Assembly (NCBI GenBank): GCA_020353515.1
Contig: CP070695.1
Span: forward strand, 1,570,100-1,634,099
Length of the DNA stretch: 64,000 nt
Direction of reading: 5' to 3'
Origin: Candidatus Heimdallarchaeota archaeon
Lineage (GTDB): Archaea > Asgardarchaeota > Heimdallarchaeia > Hodarchaeales > Hodarchaeaceae
Shown piece by piece: positions 8,323-17,348 of this stretch. The translations under genes were made by a program, and so were the position numbers. The stretch's first letter is position 1. Every line of letters begins with the position of its first letter. The notes beneath the pieces were generated by a model, which saw only the letters and a list, made by a program, of their open reading frames with translations, was not told where the DNA came from and made no database searches.

Positions 8323-8709
8323 ATGAATAAATTTCCCTTTAAAAAGGATTCCATCTATTTTCAGTACAATGTAAAGGATATCGATCGTGCTAAGAAGTTT
8401 TATTCCGAGATATTTGGATTTGAGATCACCTGGGATGGTGGGTCGGAAGTAGGATGGTGTGAACTAGCTCTTCCTGTTCATGGGGTAAAACTCGGATTGA
8501 ATTTAAAACGGGAAGGTGAAATAACCCCAGGTTCGGGAACTCTCACCTTTGATGTAACTGATCTGGATGCTGCTAAGTCGTATTTAGAAGAACAAGATGT
8601 GAAAACAGCTGATATTACTGATATTCCAGATATGGTTTCTTATTTTGATATATTTGATTCTGAAGGAAATCGAATTCAGATTGTGGCTGAACCGAGAGTT
8701 AAAAGCTAG
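8323..8709 (+). CDS. Glyoxalase/bleomycin-resistance (VOC) superfamily protein
   Basis: A 128-residue single-module VOC protein: IYFQYNVKDIDRAKKFYSEIFGFE at the N-terminus, and DIFDSEGNRIQIVAEP as the last strand with the usual metal-ligand glutamate position replaced by Q. The fold covers glyoxalase I, dioxygenases and resistance proteins, and this sequence alone does not choose among them. It is probably co-expressed with the upstream HxlR regulator, which suggests a role in electrophile or toxin handling. Confidence 0.75.
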   Translation: MNKFPFKKDSIYFQYNVKDIDRAKKFYSEIFGFEITWDGGSEVGWCELALPVHGVKLGLNLKREGEITPGSGTLTFDVTDLDAAKSYLEEQDVKTADITDIPDMVSYFDIFDSEGNRIQIVAEPRVKS

Positions 8710-8725
8710 ATCCAGTTTTAGCTAA

Positions 8726-10120
8726 TTAATCTTGCCAACTAAGAAGACGCTGTTCACCTTCAAGCTCACGTATAGTAGTGACATCTTGTGTTACTTCTAA
8801 CGTTCCCCGATAATTTTTATCCTTATCCCGAACTGCAAAATAACGAATATGGATAAATCTATCATTTGATTTAATCCAAAATTCCGCACTATCTTTCTGT
8901 CCACTTTTAAAGGCATCTAAAATACGATTTACAATATGAACACTCTTTTTCGGATGACAATTCTGGACTTTCCTGCCTATCACCCCAGGACTACGGGGAA
9001 AAGTTCTCTCTGGAGTATCAGAATAAAAGCGAACTGTATCATTTTCATCAATGTAAGATATTTCAATAGGGAGATGGGTTAATAGTAGTGATACTTGTGA
9101 AAGATTTAATTGTCCCGTCCTTAATTGTAAAAGGTCATGTCCCGTAATATCAGTTTTATGGATTGTTTCAGGTGTAATAGGCACCCATTCCGAACCTGGA
9201 GTTACCCAAGCGTATCCTATCTCCTCCTCTCCATTTCTGACTCCTGCCCATTCTTTTGACCCTAATAAATCAAGGGCTGTTGGAAAAAGAATTGTTTCTT
9301 CTTTAAAGATTAAATCTTCAATTTGGGTTATTAATTCTTTAATATTAAGCTCTTCTTGTCGAAATAACTCTCGTACTTCATCATGTTTTGCCCACATAAC
9401 TTGAGATGGACCTGTGAAACCAGCATGTTCTAACTTTGGAAAAAGTTGATTCTCCAATCGTGTGTAATGGATCTCGATTTCTTGGAGTTTCTTAATTGTT
9501 TCTGGATTAGAGGTTTGACGGATCTCGGAAATCAGAGTTCTTGCCACTTGATTTTCTTGCATGTACGTATGAATAGGATGACCTGGGAGGGTTTCAGGAC
9601 GCGTGTGTTGATCTAGTGAATATTCAAAAATCCCAACATGAAGATCACATAATTTAGTAATCTGTTCTGCTGTCAATGATCCTTCATCAATAAGTGCCTG
9701 TTCCATAGCTGCAATTTCCGATGCATCAACATCACCTAATAGCTCATTGAATCGCTTTTGAAGATCATCTAATTCTCCTCCTTCATGTAACTCCAAAATC
9801 AGGGCTTTAAGCATCTCTTGTCTTCTTGCACGTTCACTCTGCCAACCGCTTTTAGCTTGCTCTGAAATTTCAACTTGGACTTTTTCCGTGGTATTTTTTT
9901 CAATACTTGTTGCGATGGCTTGAACTAACTGTGAAATAGTGCTTCCACTCATTTGTGAGACGTCAGTTAAGGTTGCTCGTCTTCCCACAGTCTTCCGAAG
10001 GAAAGGATTCCTTAATCGTTTTAATTTAGGATTTAACTTCATTAAAGTATCTATGACAAATGGGTACTCTTCAATTAGATCATTAATTTTGGTAGACTCA
10101 GTTATTTTAATGATTGACAT
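8726..10120 (-). CDS. DUF438 protein with DUF1858, hemerythrin-like and PAS domains
   Basis: A 464-residue protein. Residues about 3-60 resemble DUF1858 (IDTLMKLNPKLKRLRNPFLRKTVGRRATL). Residues about 80-145 are the DUF438 helical domain (ALILELHEGGELDDLQKRFNELLGDV). Residues about 170-285 form a hemerythrin-like HHE bundle with conserved histidines (HPIHTYMQEN, HYTRLENQLFP, WAKHDEVRELF). Residues about 335-455 form a PAS-like domain. Such proteins may sense oxygen or NO, or store iron, through a di-iron site. Its ATG directly abuts the stop codon of the upstream acetyltransferase, so the two are co-translated. Confidence 0.8.
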   Translation of the reverse strand: MSIIKITESTKINDLIEEYPFVIDTLMKLNPKLKRLRNPFLRKTVGRRATLTDVSQMSGSTISQLVQAIATSIEKNTTEKVQVEISEQAKSGWQSERARRQEMLKALILELHEGGELDDLQKRFNELLGDVDASEIAAMEQALIDEGSLTAEQITKLCDLHVGIFEYSLDQHTRPETLPGHPIHTYMQENQVARTLISEIRQTSNPETIKKLQEIEIHYTRLENQLFPKLEHAGFTGPSQVMWAKHDEVRELFRQEELNIKELITQIEDLIFKEETILFPTALDLLGSKEWAGVRNGEEEIGYAWVTPGSEWVPITPETIHKTDITGHDLLQLRTGQLNLSQVSLLLTHLPIEISYIDENDTVRFYSDTPERTFPRSPGVIGRKVQNCHPKKSVHIVNRILDAFKSGQKDSAEFWIKSNDRFIHIRYFAVRDKDKNYRGTLEVTQDVTTIRELEGEQRLLSWQD

Positions 10121-10564
10121 CTACTCATCACCCTTCAAGGTTTTAACCATGCATATTGCCGATTCAGGACATACTGTGGTAAATTCAGAAGACTGCTTGA
10201 CCCTACTATTAACCTCATTTCTTGGAATAACAATATAATTCAGTTTTAAGAAGAATTTTTCAGCAGTTTCAGTTAGTAGATAAATTTCCTTCAATCCCTT
10301 TTCAGTGGAGAATTTTTGAATTGTCTCAACTAGTTTTCGACCCAATCCATGACTCTGAAAAGAAGGATGAACGGCAACTGAGCGAATAAGACCTACATCC
10401 TCATAAACTTCGACACCAGCACAACCTTGAAGCTGATTTCTTTCCCAAGCAACGAAAAAATTGTGAAAATTATCAGCAACACCGTCTATAGGAAGATCCA
10501 CTAATTTTAGCAATGAGTACACGCTTTCTAGATCTTTTTCGCTAGCTTTAGTTATTTCTACCAT
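10121..10564 (-). CDS. GNAT acetyltransferase, ArsN2-like
   Basis: A 147-residue GNAT-fold protein with the acetyl-CoA loop HPSFQSHGLGRKLVE and the C-terminal pattern LLTETAEKFFLKLNY ... EFTTVCPESAICMVK, which is typical of the ArsN2 group found with arsenic-resistance genes. Some ArsN-type enzymes acetylate organoarsenicals; the substrate of this one is not shown. No ars operon is present, so ArsN2 is a family resemblance only. Its TAG stop touches the ATG of the DUF438 gene. It is divergent from the methyltransferase at 10672. Confidence 0.7.
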   Translation of the reverse strand: MVEITKASEKDLESVYSLLKLVDLPIDGVADNFHNFFVAWERNQLQGCAGVEVYEDVGLIRSVAVHPSFQSHGLGRKLVETIQKFSTEKGLKEIYLLTETAEKFFLKLNYIVIPRNEVNSRVKQSSEFTTVCPESAICMVKTLKGDE

Positions 10565-10628
10565 ACATTCATGTCCTAAATATTCTCTGGGTTCCCAATT
10601 TTGGACAGATACAGTTTTAGTTTGAAAT

Positions 10629-10673
10629 TTTATATATATTAATCGTAAAACAAACTACTTAACTATTGTTAAT
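10629..10673 (+). promoter_or_regulatory. TATA box and Lrp-type operator before the methyltransferase gene
   Basis: The TATA element TTATATATATTAAT is at about 10629-10642. TTAAC-TATT-GTTAA, identical to the core of the palindrome in the lrp promoter, lies at 10659-10672 and runs onto the start codon. A protein bound here would cover the transcription start and the start codon, so repression is likely. Confidence 0.55.
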
Positions 10674-11355
10674 GGTTTGTTATATGATGTCATGTCCTCA
10701 ATGTAATGGAATAGAAACGACTTTTAACCATAAAAGTGCGCTAAAAGAGCTTAAAAACTATCACAAAAAAGGACCTAACAAATCTACCCGTTTTTTAATC
10801 AACTATCTTGTATCTAAAGGAATCGAAGACAAAACACTGTTAGACATTGGTGGTGGAGTTGGAGCTATCCAACACGAGCTCATAAAGAATGGATTGGCTA
10901 GCGTTGTAAGTGTTGAGGCCTCCAAAGCATACTCTGAAGCATCGAAAGACGAGGCGAAGCATCAAGGACACGCTGATAAAATTAACTACTTCCACGGTGA
11001 TTTTGTAGATTTATCTCCAGAAATTCCGATGACCGATGTAGTGACTCTTGACCGAGTCATCTGTTGCTATGTTAATATGGAAAAGTTAGTTAATAGCAGC
11101 TTAAACCATGCCAGAGATTATTATGCAGTGATTTACCCTCATGATAAATGGTGGATGAAACTAGGTATAACCGTAGGGAATTTCCTACAATGGTTAAAGC
11201 GGAGTAAATATCGTGGATTCATTCATTCAAAGAAGGAATTTCATAGGGTTGTAGAAGCGCATAACTTTAAGAGGTGTTTTTTTCAAAAGACGATGTTTTG
11301 GCGGATTGAGATATTTCAACGGATGCAGAAAATTAATGACCAACCGAATTCTTAA
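10672..11355 (+). CDS. Class I SAM-dependent methyltransferase
   Basis: A methyltransferase of about 227 residues. The N-terminal cap has SCPQCNGIETTF. Motif I is LLDIGGGVGAIQHEL, the acidic loop VSVEASKAY, and motif IV VVTLDRVICCYVNM. The pattern is shared by a family loosely related to Mg-protoporphyrin O-methyltransferases, but the substrate is unknown. I chose ATG 10672; TTG 10666 and ATGs at 10684 and 10687 are alternatives. It lies 13 bp before the FTR1 iron permease and is probably co-transcribed. An Lrp-type operator overlaps the start. Confidence 0.75.
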   Translation: MVCYMMSCPQCNGIETTFNHKSALKELKNYHKKGPNKSTRFLINYLVSKGIEDKTLLDIGGGVGAIQHELIKNGLASVVSVEASKAYSEASKDEAKHQGHADKINYFHGDFVDLSPEIPMTDVVTLDRVICCYVNMEKLVNSSLNHARDYYAVIYPHDKWWMKLGITVGNFLQWLKRSKYRGFIHSKKEFHRVVEAHNFKRCFFQKTMFWRIEIFQRMQKINDQPNS

Positions 11356-11368
11356 GGAGTGACGACAT

Positions 11369-12334
11369 TTGGCATTTGAAATTTTAGGAAGTGTAATTTT
11401 TAGTTTTGTAACCTCATTACGTGAAGTTTTAGAGGCAGCTTTGATCATTGGAATAATTGCGAGCTATTTAACGATAATAGATAGGAAGGATTTGTTTCGT
11501 GATATTCTCTACGGTGTTTTTGCAGCTGTTATTTTCAGTCTTGGGATGGCTTGGGTGTTTCTAACTTTCTTCACAGATTTGGCTGAATACCAAAAACTAT
11601 TCGAAGGAATTGCTATGTTTCTGGCCGCGGTAGTTCTCTCATGGATGATTGTATGGATGACACGCCAATCCAAAAAAATTCGTTCAGATATCCAAGAAAA
11701 AGTTGACAAAATAATAACAAATCAAGAAAAAGCTGGTATTGCATTTTTAGTTTTCATTTCAGTAGCAAGAGAAGGAGCTGAATTAGTTTTATTCTTATAT
11801 GCTAGTTATATTGGCAGTGTGGGTGAAGTGGGGGCCGTTACAGCTTTCTCTGCAATTAGCCTCGGATTCCTAACTGGTCTGTTACTTGCTGCAATAATGG
11901 CAATAGTGCTTTTTACAACGACACGAAGATTAGACATCAAGAAATTCTTTCAAGTAACTAGTGTAATACTTATTATTTTTGCCGCGGGGTTGTTGGCACA
12001 TGGTATTCATGAAATTTATGAATTTTTAGAGATATCAGGCTCATCGTTAATTAATAATGTAATCTGGATTGAAGTTTGGAACATTAACAACACTGTACTT
12101 GGTGATGTACTGCAATTCCTATTTGGGTGGAGTTATGATCCACTTAATCCTGCGAGATTTGAAAAAAGTGTTGTTGGTGGAATCATCGTTGGATTATTCG
12201 GCTGGAATGATAACCCAGCTCTTATTGAAGTTCTAGCATATGGGTTATATTATGTATTCATAGCTATTGCTATCAAACGATTTACAAATTTCTCGGAAAT
12301 GAGGGAAAAAGCACCTCAGCCAATTACCGATTAA
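11369..12334 (+). CDS. FTR1-family iron permease
   Basis: A 321-residue protein with about seven transmembrane helices and the two FTR1 motifs: R18-E-V-L-E22 (SLREVLEAALIIG) and R134-E-G-A-E138 (VAREGAELVLFLY). FTR1 proteins import ferric or ferrous iron together with an oxidase or periplasmic partner. No partner lies beside it. The start is TTG 11369, with AAGGAG about 10 nt upstream. It is probably co-transcribed with the methyltransferase. Its supply of iron suits a window rich in heme, Fe-S and di-iron proteins. Confidence 0.85.
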   Translation: MAFEILGSVIFSFVTSLREVLEAALIIGIIASYLTIIDRKDLFRDILYGVFAAVIFSLGMAWVFLTFFTDLAEYQKLFEGIAMFLAAVVLSWMIVWMTRQSKKIRSDIQEKVDKIITNQEKAGIAFLVFISVAREGAELVLFLYASYIGSVGEVGAVTAFSAISLGFLTGLLLAAIMAIVLFTTTRRLDIKKFFQVTSVILIIFAAGLLAHGIHEIYEFLEISGSSLINNVIWIEVWNINNTVLGDVLQFLFGWSYDPLNPARFEKSVVGGIIVGLFGWNDNPALIEVLAYGLYYVFIAIAIKRFTNFSEMREKAPQPITD

Positions 12335-12361
12335 AGAAGTGTCAATCTCTAGGAAAAGTAA

Positions 12362-13051
12362 CTATTCTCCTATGAGTTCATCTGTGACCAATAAAGCAAT
12401 GGTTAGTAGGATTATAGCGTGAATGAAAAGAAGTAACGTATTGTTTAGGACATAAGCTGGATCCTCAAAAAGGACTATGTTCGTTGTTACTTGGGTCGCT
12501 ATTAAAATGGAGGGGAGAATCAAAGGAAAAAATAAAATCGGGATTGCTAATGTTTTAGACCTTGCATAAACTGTTAGAAAGGAAACAATACAACCTGCAA
12601 CACAGAGATCAATCGTACCAATAGTTAACACAATACATAACAAAAGAAAATCAGCTTGAATGTTTAATCTTAGAAATACAATAGCAAGGATTAATGTGAT
12701 AAGCTCGATTAGGGCTAAAATAACAATCAGATAGGCAAGTTTAGCCAAGAAAATTACCTGGGGTTTTATTGGTAAAGAAAGTAGTGAATAAATAGAATTC
12801 TTTCTGAGCTCACGAGAGAAGACTGATGTTAAACCTAACATGACTGTAAAAGTAATAATAAACCATAAACATGCTGCAGAAATGGCTTGTTTAGTCTCTA
12901 AGGAAATACTTCCTAAAAGATTAAAGAGAGTGGAAAAAATGAGGATGGATGCGAAGGAGAAAAGGCCCATTGAAAAAAGAGTTTCTCTTTTTCTAAACTC
13001 TAGCAGAATATCTTTTCTTGCTAAAAGGTAAATTTCACTAATCAAGGACAT
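12362..13051 (-). CDS. ccmB: Heme exporter permease CcmB
   Basis: About 229 residues with six transmembrane helices and a CcmB-type N-terminus (ISEIYLLARKDILLEFRKRETLFSM). CcmB with CcmA and CcmC forms the ABC complex that releases heme-loaded CcmE in cytochrome c maturation. The start is ATG 13051, six nt after GGGAGG; TTG 13057 would overlap that site. It is the last gene of the leftward ccm operon, 15 bp after ccmA, and convergent with FTR1. Confidence 0.85.
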   Translation of the reverse strand: MSLISEIYLLARKDILLEFRKRETLFSMGLFSFASILIFSTLFNLLGSISLETKQAISAACLWFIITFTVMLGLTSVFSRELRKNSIYSLLSLPIKPQVIFLAKLAYLIVILALIELITLILAIVFLRLNIQADFLLLCIVLTIGTIDLCVAGCIVSFLTVYARSKTLAIPILFFPLILPSILIATQVTTNIVLFEDPAYVLNNTLLLFIHAIILLTIALLVTDELIGE

Positions 13052-13066
13052 TTCCAACCTCCCAAA

Positions 13067-13765
13067 TTAATTTTGTTTATTTAGAAAAAAATCAAACTCA
13101 GAGGGTTCTAGAACTTTTTCAATTCTTCCTTTTTCAAGATAATAGACTTTTGAACAAACTTGTGATATAGAATGGAAATCATGAGAACATATGATGACTG
13201 TTGTGCCAACTTTTCTATTTGAGATAATGTTTTTTATAAACTGTCTATTTTCAACATCTAATCCAGTAAATGGTTCATCTAGCAATACTAATCGGGGAAG
13301 GTTTGGTAAAGTGATTTTTAAGAGCTGAAGCTTCTTAGCCATGCCTGTTGAAAGTTCATGAGTCGGTCGGTCTATAAAAAACTTTAATTTATACTGCTTA
13401 ACCGCATTGTTAATAATATTTCCAGGATTCTTTGTTTTTCCATTTATCTTGAGATAAAACTCAAGATTTTCACGTCCTGTTAGATCCTCATAGAAAAATG
13501 AGTGACTCAACAGTGTTCCGATCTCCTTTTTTAGAATGTGTTGATTATCTTTGACTACATTCCCAAATAGCTCTACTTTACCAGTCGTTGGCTTAATTAA
13601 AAGAGAGATTATCTTCAAAAGGGTGCTTTTTCCCACACCATTATTTCCCAATAAGCCAATTGTTTCCCCTTCCTTTATTGTCAGATCTATATTCTTTAAC
13701 GCCTTAATAAACCCGTAAACCTTTGAAACATTACTAAGCTTCACGATAGGATTCAGAACTGACAT
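13067..13765 (-). CDS. ccmA: Heme exporter ATP-binding protein CcmA
   Basis: An ABC ATPase of about 232 residues: Walker A GNNGVGKST (residues 40-48), signature LSTGMAKKLQ, Walker B LVLLDEP, and the H-loop CSHD. Its place between ccmD and ccmB identifies it as CcmA, which drives release of holo-CcmE from CcmC. I chose ATG 13765 (MSVLNPIVKL) because AAGGAT lies about 7 nt upstream. A start 51 bp further up is possible but would overlap ccmD. Confidence 0.9.
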   Translation of the reverse strand: MSVLNPIVKLSNVSKVYGFIKALKNIDLTIKEGETIGLLGNNGVGKSTLLKIISLLIKPTTGKVELFGNVVKDNQHILKKEIGTLLSHSFFYEDLTGRENLEFYLKINGKTKNPGNIINNAVKQYKLKFFIDRPTHELSTGMAKKLQLLKITLPNLPRLVLLDEPFTGLDVENRQFIKNIISNRKVGTTVIICSHDFHSISQVCSKVYYLEKGRIEKVLEPSEFDFFLNKQN

Positions 13766-13818
13766 TTTAATATCCTTGTTACAATTAGTCAAAGAGAATT
13801 GACAAGTGAGTTTCAATA

Positions 13819-13971
13819 TTAATCCTTTAAGCTATATAATTCCTTCTCTAATTTCTTTAATCTGTTATTCGTATAAAAAATGTAAATGAAAATTATTATC
13901 CAAACCGTTATAGATACGAAAAACATCAGACTCAATTCAGAACTAAGTAATTCATCAAAAAAATCTGCCAT
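13819..13971 (-). CDS. ccmD: CcmD-like small membrane protein
   Basis: A 50-residue protein with a short acidic N-terminus (MADFFDELLSSE), one transmembrane helix (residues about 14-33) and a basic tail (NNRLKKLEKELYSLKD). That is the size, topology and charge pattern of CcmD, the small subunit that stabilises the CcmABC complex. It sits exactly between ccmC and ccmA, with AGAGGTGAT before its ATG. CcmD proteins are too variable for the name to rest on sequence alone, so the call rests on position and topology. Confidence 0.75.
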   Translation of the reverse strand: MADFFDELLSSELSLMFFVSITVWIIIFIYIFYTNNRLKKLEKELYSLKD

Positions 13972-14005
13972 ACCATTAATCACCTCTGATTTGTTAGCAA
14001 ATGTG

Positions 14006-14710
14006 TTAGGCTTCCTCCATCATGGTTTTTCTTACTTCTTTCAACTTTAAATCAATTTTATTAACTCGATATGCCATATAGATCAGTATTAATGTTAAGA
14101 TTCCAATTAAAAGAAAGTTTAGCATTAGATAAATTCCTACTCCTGGTCCGAGGGTCGTTTGTTGAGGAGCTGGATGTAAAGCACCAACAACGTAGTTTGA
14201 TAAAGGAACGGATGGAGAAGTCGCAATTCCGAATATCGCTGAAAGAGTGGCTTTTCTTTCGTGGTTTTCTTCCTCTATCATTTCTCTGAAAATCAATAAT
14301 CCGACATAAGCTAGCCACATAATTAATGTTACAGTCTGTCGGGCTTCCCATTGCCACCAATAACCCCATTCTGCTTTAGACCAGATTATACCCACAATAA
14401 TGGTGATTGCTCCAACAACAACTCCTGTTTGGGCACTCGAAAGTAGAAAAAAATCGAACTTCAAGTCTTTTCTCCATAAGTACATAATACCACTAATAAG
14501 TACAATGCCAAAACAGAAATATGTTGAAAAGGCAAACGGAACCATGTAGAAAATCGGGTGTCCGCTTACTGTGAAACCTTGAAAATGTTTAGTAGTTATA
14601 AACACGAAATAATAGTTCAGAATGGAAAAACAGATTAAAAATGCCAAAACTATCCAATTAAGATTCTCTTGAATTTTTTCATTTATCAAAGTGAGTTCCT
14701 CATGTTTCAT
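14006..14710 (-). CDS. ccmC: Heme handling protein CcmC
   Basis: A 234-residue protein with six transmembrane helices and the tryptophan-rich WWD-type segment YWWQWEARQTVTLIMW (about residues 117-132). Flanking heme-ligand histidines are likely at H51 (SGHPIFY) and in the later ALHPAPQQT loop. CcmC loads heme onto CcmE at the outer membrane face. The start codon overlaps the ccmE stop by about 11 nt, indicating translational coupling. Confidence 0.9.
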   Translation of the reverse strand: MKHEELTLINEKIQENLNWIVLAFLICFSILNYYFVFITTKHFQGFTVSGHPIFYMVPFAFSTYFCFGIVLISGIMYLWRKDLKFDFFLLSSAQTGVVVGAITIIVGIIWSKAEWGYWWQWEARQTVTLIMWLAYVGLLIFREMIEEENHERKATLSAIFGIATSPSVPLSNYVVGALHPAPQQTTLGPGVGIYLMLNFLLIGILTLILIYMAYRVNKIDLKLKEVRKTMMEEA

Positions 14711-15098
14711 CTACATATTTTGATGGACATTTTGTACTAATCATTGAGGCCCGAAGTTTCCATATATTAGTTGTTGAAACAAGTTTACCTTCAATTAGTA
14801 CAGTTTTTCCAGATTCAAATCCTGCAGGCTTCTCAACATTAGTTGCATTGACAAAAATAGTCAAAGATGCGTTATTTACATCATCAGGATCAGTTACAAA
14901 GAATCCTGTGGTATTAGCCTGCTGAACAACACCTATTAGTTGAATATTACGGTTTATAAATGAATCTGGTCGTGATTCATCCATCAATTCTTTCACAGTA
15001 AACACTGGTACAGATGAACTTGTCAGCAGAATCAAGAAAGCTCCACCACAGATTATGATTATCACTGCAGCAATTCCAATATTTCTGGGTTTAATCAT
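14700..15098 (-). CDS. ccmE: Heme chaperone CcmE, CxxxY variant
   Basis: About 132 residues: an N-terminal membrane anchor, then the OB-fold heme chaperone (FINRNIQLIGVV, GFFVTDP, VLIEGKL). The heme-binding motif is C124-P-S-K-Y128, so cysteine replaces the histidine of HxxxY in enterobacterial CcmE. The CxxxY form is known from archaea and some sulfate reducers, where CcmH is absent, as here. I chose ATG 15098, six nt after GGTG. It overlaps the end of ccmF by 8 nt. Confidence 0.9.
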   Translation of the reverse strand: MIKPRNIGIAAVIIIICGGAFLILLTSSSVPVFTVKELMDESRPDSFINRNIQLIGVVQQANTTGFFVTDPDDVNNASLTIFVNATNVEKPAGFESGKTVLIEGKLVSTTNIWKLRASMISTKCPSKYVDET

Positions 15099-17340
15099 AT
15101 ATAACACCATCCACTTCGATTTTTTCTTCTGATATAAGATCTTTCTCTATTTCTCTTTTTCTTAATGAGGAAGCTTTTCTAAGAAGGATTAATCTCCCAA
15201 TGGTTAATGGAATGATAGCAAAATGGAGGAGAAGGCAGCCAGCCCAGACAATATTCACGTATGGAATTATTTTTATCTGAAGAATAGTACCTATAAGACT
15301 TCCTGAGATCGGGTTTTCTAAAATACCAGCAGTAACAATGTATATGTCAGCAAATAGATCACTAATTATTGTAACTTCATGATTCCAATTTTTTGGGTCT
15401 GTCCAGCGTTTATGAATGAGTACTCGGCTCACTCCAAAACCTATTGTTCGTGTTCCTGTGGATATCTGAAAAAACGTTTGGTATTCCATGAGATACAGAC
15501 CAGATTCGTGAACAACTTCATCCATGTCTAAAATTGAGATTGTTAATGAAGTTCCTTCAATGGTTTCAGATTGACCATCGTAAAGAAGAACTTCGTATGT
15601 ACTCGTCATATTAATACTCAATATCGCTCCTAAAATGATCACTAAGAAAGAGAAATGCAACATTATCTGAGAAGTCTTACGAATAAGGTTTTTTTCTTCT
15701 TTCAGTGCCACATTTATAAATTCTGCAATTAAACCAGCTAAGCCAAGAATTATAAGAGGAAGGACTAAGTCTGCTTTTTCACTAGTAGTCCAGAAGTTAC
15801 TAAGGAAAGATAAAATGGGATTTCCTTGTCCTAGAAATGAGGAAAGAACGCCTTCTTTATATAAGAAACCACTTATTGCAAATACAATCCCTGTAATTAT
15901 TCCACCAATTGCTAATCCAGTCTTCCGTTTAATGCTGAGTCTTGGGTAAAATGTACAGAAAAATTGTGCTATCAGCATAATTCCTCCAAAAACAGTTAAA
16001 ACTGTATTATAGAACAATTTCCCCACACTAATGCTTGGTCCGAATCCTTCTGAGCTAAAGGTGATTAAATAACCAAGAATATTATAGATAACGGGTGCTA
16101 TCAAACCTAGAATTATGGCATAAGTACCTAAAATGCCAGAAATGAATGAAATTTTCAATGCAGTTACACGGGACTTTGATGCCTGAAAATCTTCCTTATT
16201 TAGCGAAAGGGGTACATGAAAGATTTCCCTATTCTTAAAACCATAGATATGCGGAAGCAAAAAATTAACAACTAGCACAATAAAAAGGAAAAACATCCTT
16301 TCATTAGGAATAACTGATAATATTATTTGCATAATGAAGCTATTTTCAGGAATGAAAATCCTGAGAATATCGGCAAGCGTACTATCCAAGGGAAATGTAT
16401 GTACACTAGATATGATACCACTTCTAGTTACATACGTGGCAAATAGTGTACCAATATAACTCATACTTACAATGTAATTACCAAAGTATTCTCTTTTATT
16501 AAAGAATCTTTTTCCATGAAAATAAAAGGTAATAAAGAGCCATGGTACTAGAGACGCTGTTTCAACGGGATCCCATGCCCAGAAACCACCCCAACCCAGA
16601 GTAATATAAGCCCAGTATCCTCCAATTATTATTCCAGAGCTTAAAACAAGCCAAGCCAGTGAAATAATAAATTCAAAGAAATTATCTAGTTTCTCTTTTC
16701 CCTCAAAGTTGGGAACCTTCCCATCTTCAAGAACTGAAATTCTTGCTATTCCAATGACCATGGGAATTATGCATAAAGCGTAACCAATGAAAATGATTGA
16801 AGGATGAATAACATTCCAGATGTTCATTAAAACGGGATTTAATCCTATACCATCAGAGGTTGCCCCTAAATTCAACTTGAATGGTTCATGTAGTATTGAT
16901 AATGCCACTAAAAAGGCTACTTGGAGAGCAAAAATTACAAATGAGCGCCAAAAGATGGGTTCATGAGCGAAATCCCTGAAAAGCGCCCTGAAGACAATGT
17001 AAAGAATTACAGCTAGAAAAGCCCAGAAGAAAAATGAACCTGCTTGTCCTGACCAAATAGCAGATAATCTCAAGAAAAAATCCATGTCATTATTAACGTA
17101 ACGACTCACATATATGAAATTATAATCAGCAGTTATGATAGAATAACTAAAATAAATAAATGAGACGAGAAATGCAGAACTACCGATAAATAGACTAATC
17201 TCAGAGTAAATTTCCCACTTTTCAATATACTTTCCAGATATTACAAGAAATATGTCGAAAAGTAACGCTATTAAGCTTATTAATAACAATAACATTCCTA
17301 CATCCATACCAAATATTCCCAGATCTAAATAAAACATCAT
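15091..17340 (-). CDS. ccmF: Cytochrome c heme lyase subunit CcmF
   Basis: A 749-residue protein with about 15 transmembrane helices. The WWD domain WGGFWAWDPVETASLVPW begins at W250, and NPVLMNIWNVIHPS (about 168-181) carries a conserved heme-ligand histidine. CcmF joins heme from CcmE to apocytochrome c outside the membrane. The large C-terminal extracytoplasmic loop (about 565-700) is present. In the archaeal variant it works without CcmH and CcmI, and none are seen here. It follows the 740-residue surface protein by 8 bp. Confidence 0.95.
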   Translation of the reverse strand: MMFYLDLGIFGMDVGMLLLLISLIALLFDIFLVISGKYIEKWEIYSEISLFIGSSAFLVSFIYFSYSIITADYNFIYVSRYVNNDMDFFLRLSAIWSGQAGSFFFWAFLAVILYIVFRALFRDFAHEPIFWRSFVIFALQVAFLVALSILHEPFKLNLGATSDGIGLNPVLMNIWNVIHPSIIFIGYALCIIPMVIGIARISVLEDGKVPNFEGKEKLDNFFEFIISLAWLVLSSGIIIGGYWAYITLGWGGFWAWDPVETASLVPWLFITFYFHGKRFFNKREYFGNYIVSMSYIGTLFATYVTRSGIISSVHTFPLDSTLADILRIFIPENSFIMQIILSVIPNERMFFLFIVLVVNFLLPHIYGFKNREIFHVPLSLNKEDFQASKSRVTALKISFISGILGTYAIILGLIAPVIYNILGYLITFSSEGFGPSISVGKLFYNTVLTVFGGIMLIAQFFCTFYPRLSIKRKTGLAIGGIITGIVFAISGFLYKEGVLSSFLGQGNPILSFLSNFWTTSEKADLVLPLIILGLAGLIAEFINVALKEEKNLIRKTSQIMLHFSFLVIILGAILSINMTSTYEVLLYDGQSETIEGTSLTISILDMDEVVHESGLYLMEYQTFFQISTGTRTIGFGVSRVLIHKRWTDPKNWNHEVTIISDLFADIYIVTAGILENPISGSLIGTILQIKIIPYVNIVWAGCLLLHFAIIPLTIGRLILLRKASSLRKREIEKDLISEEKIEVDGVIYD

Positions 17341-17348
17341 TCATTCAC

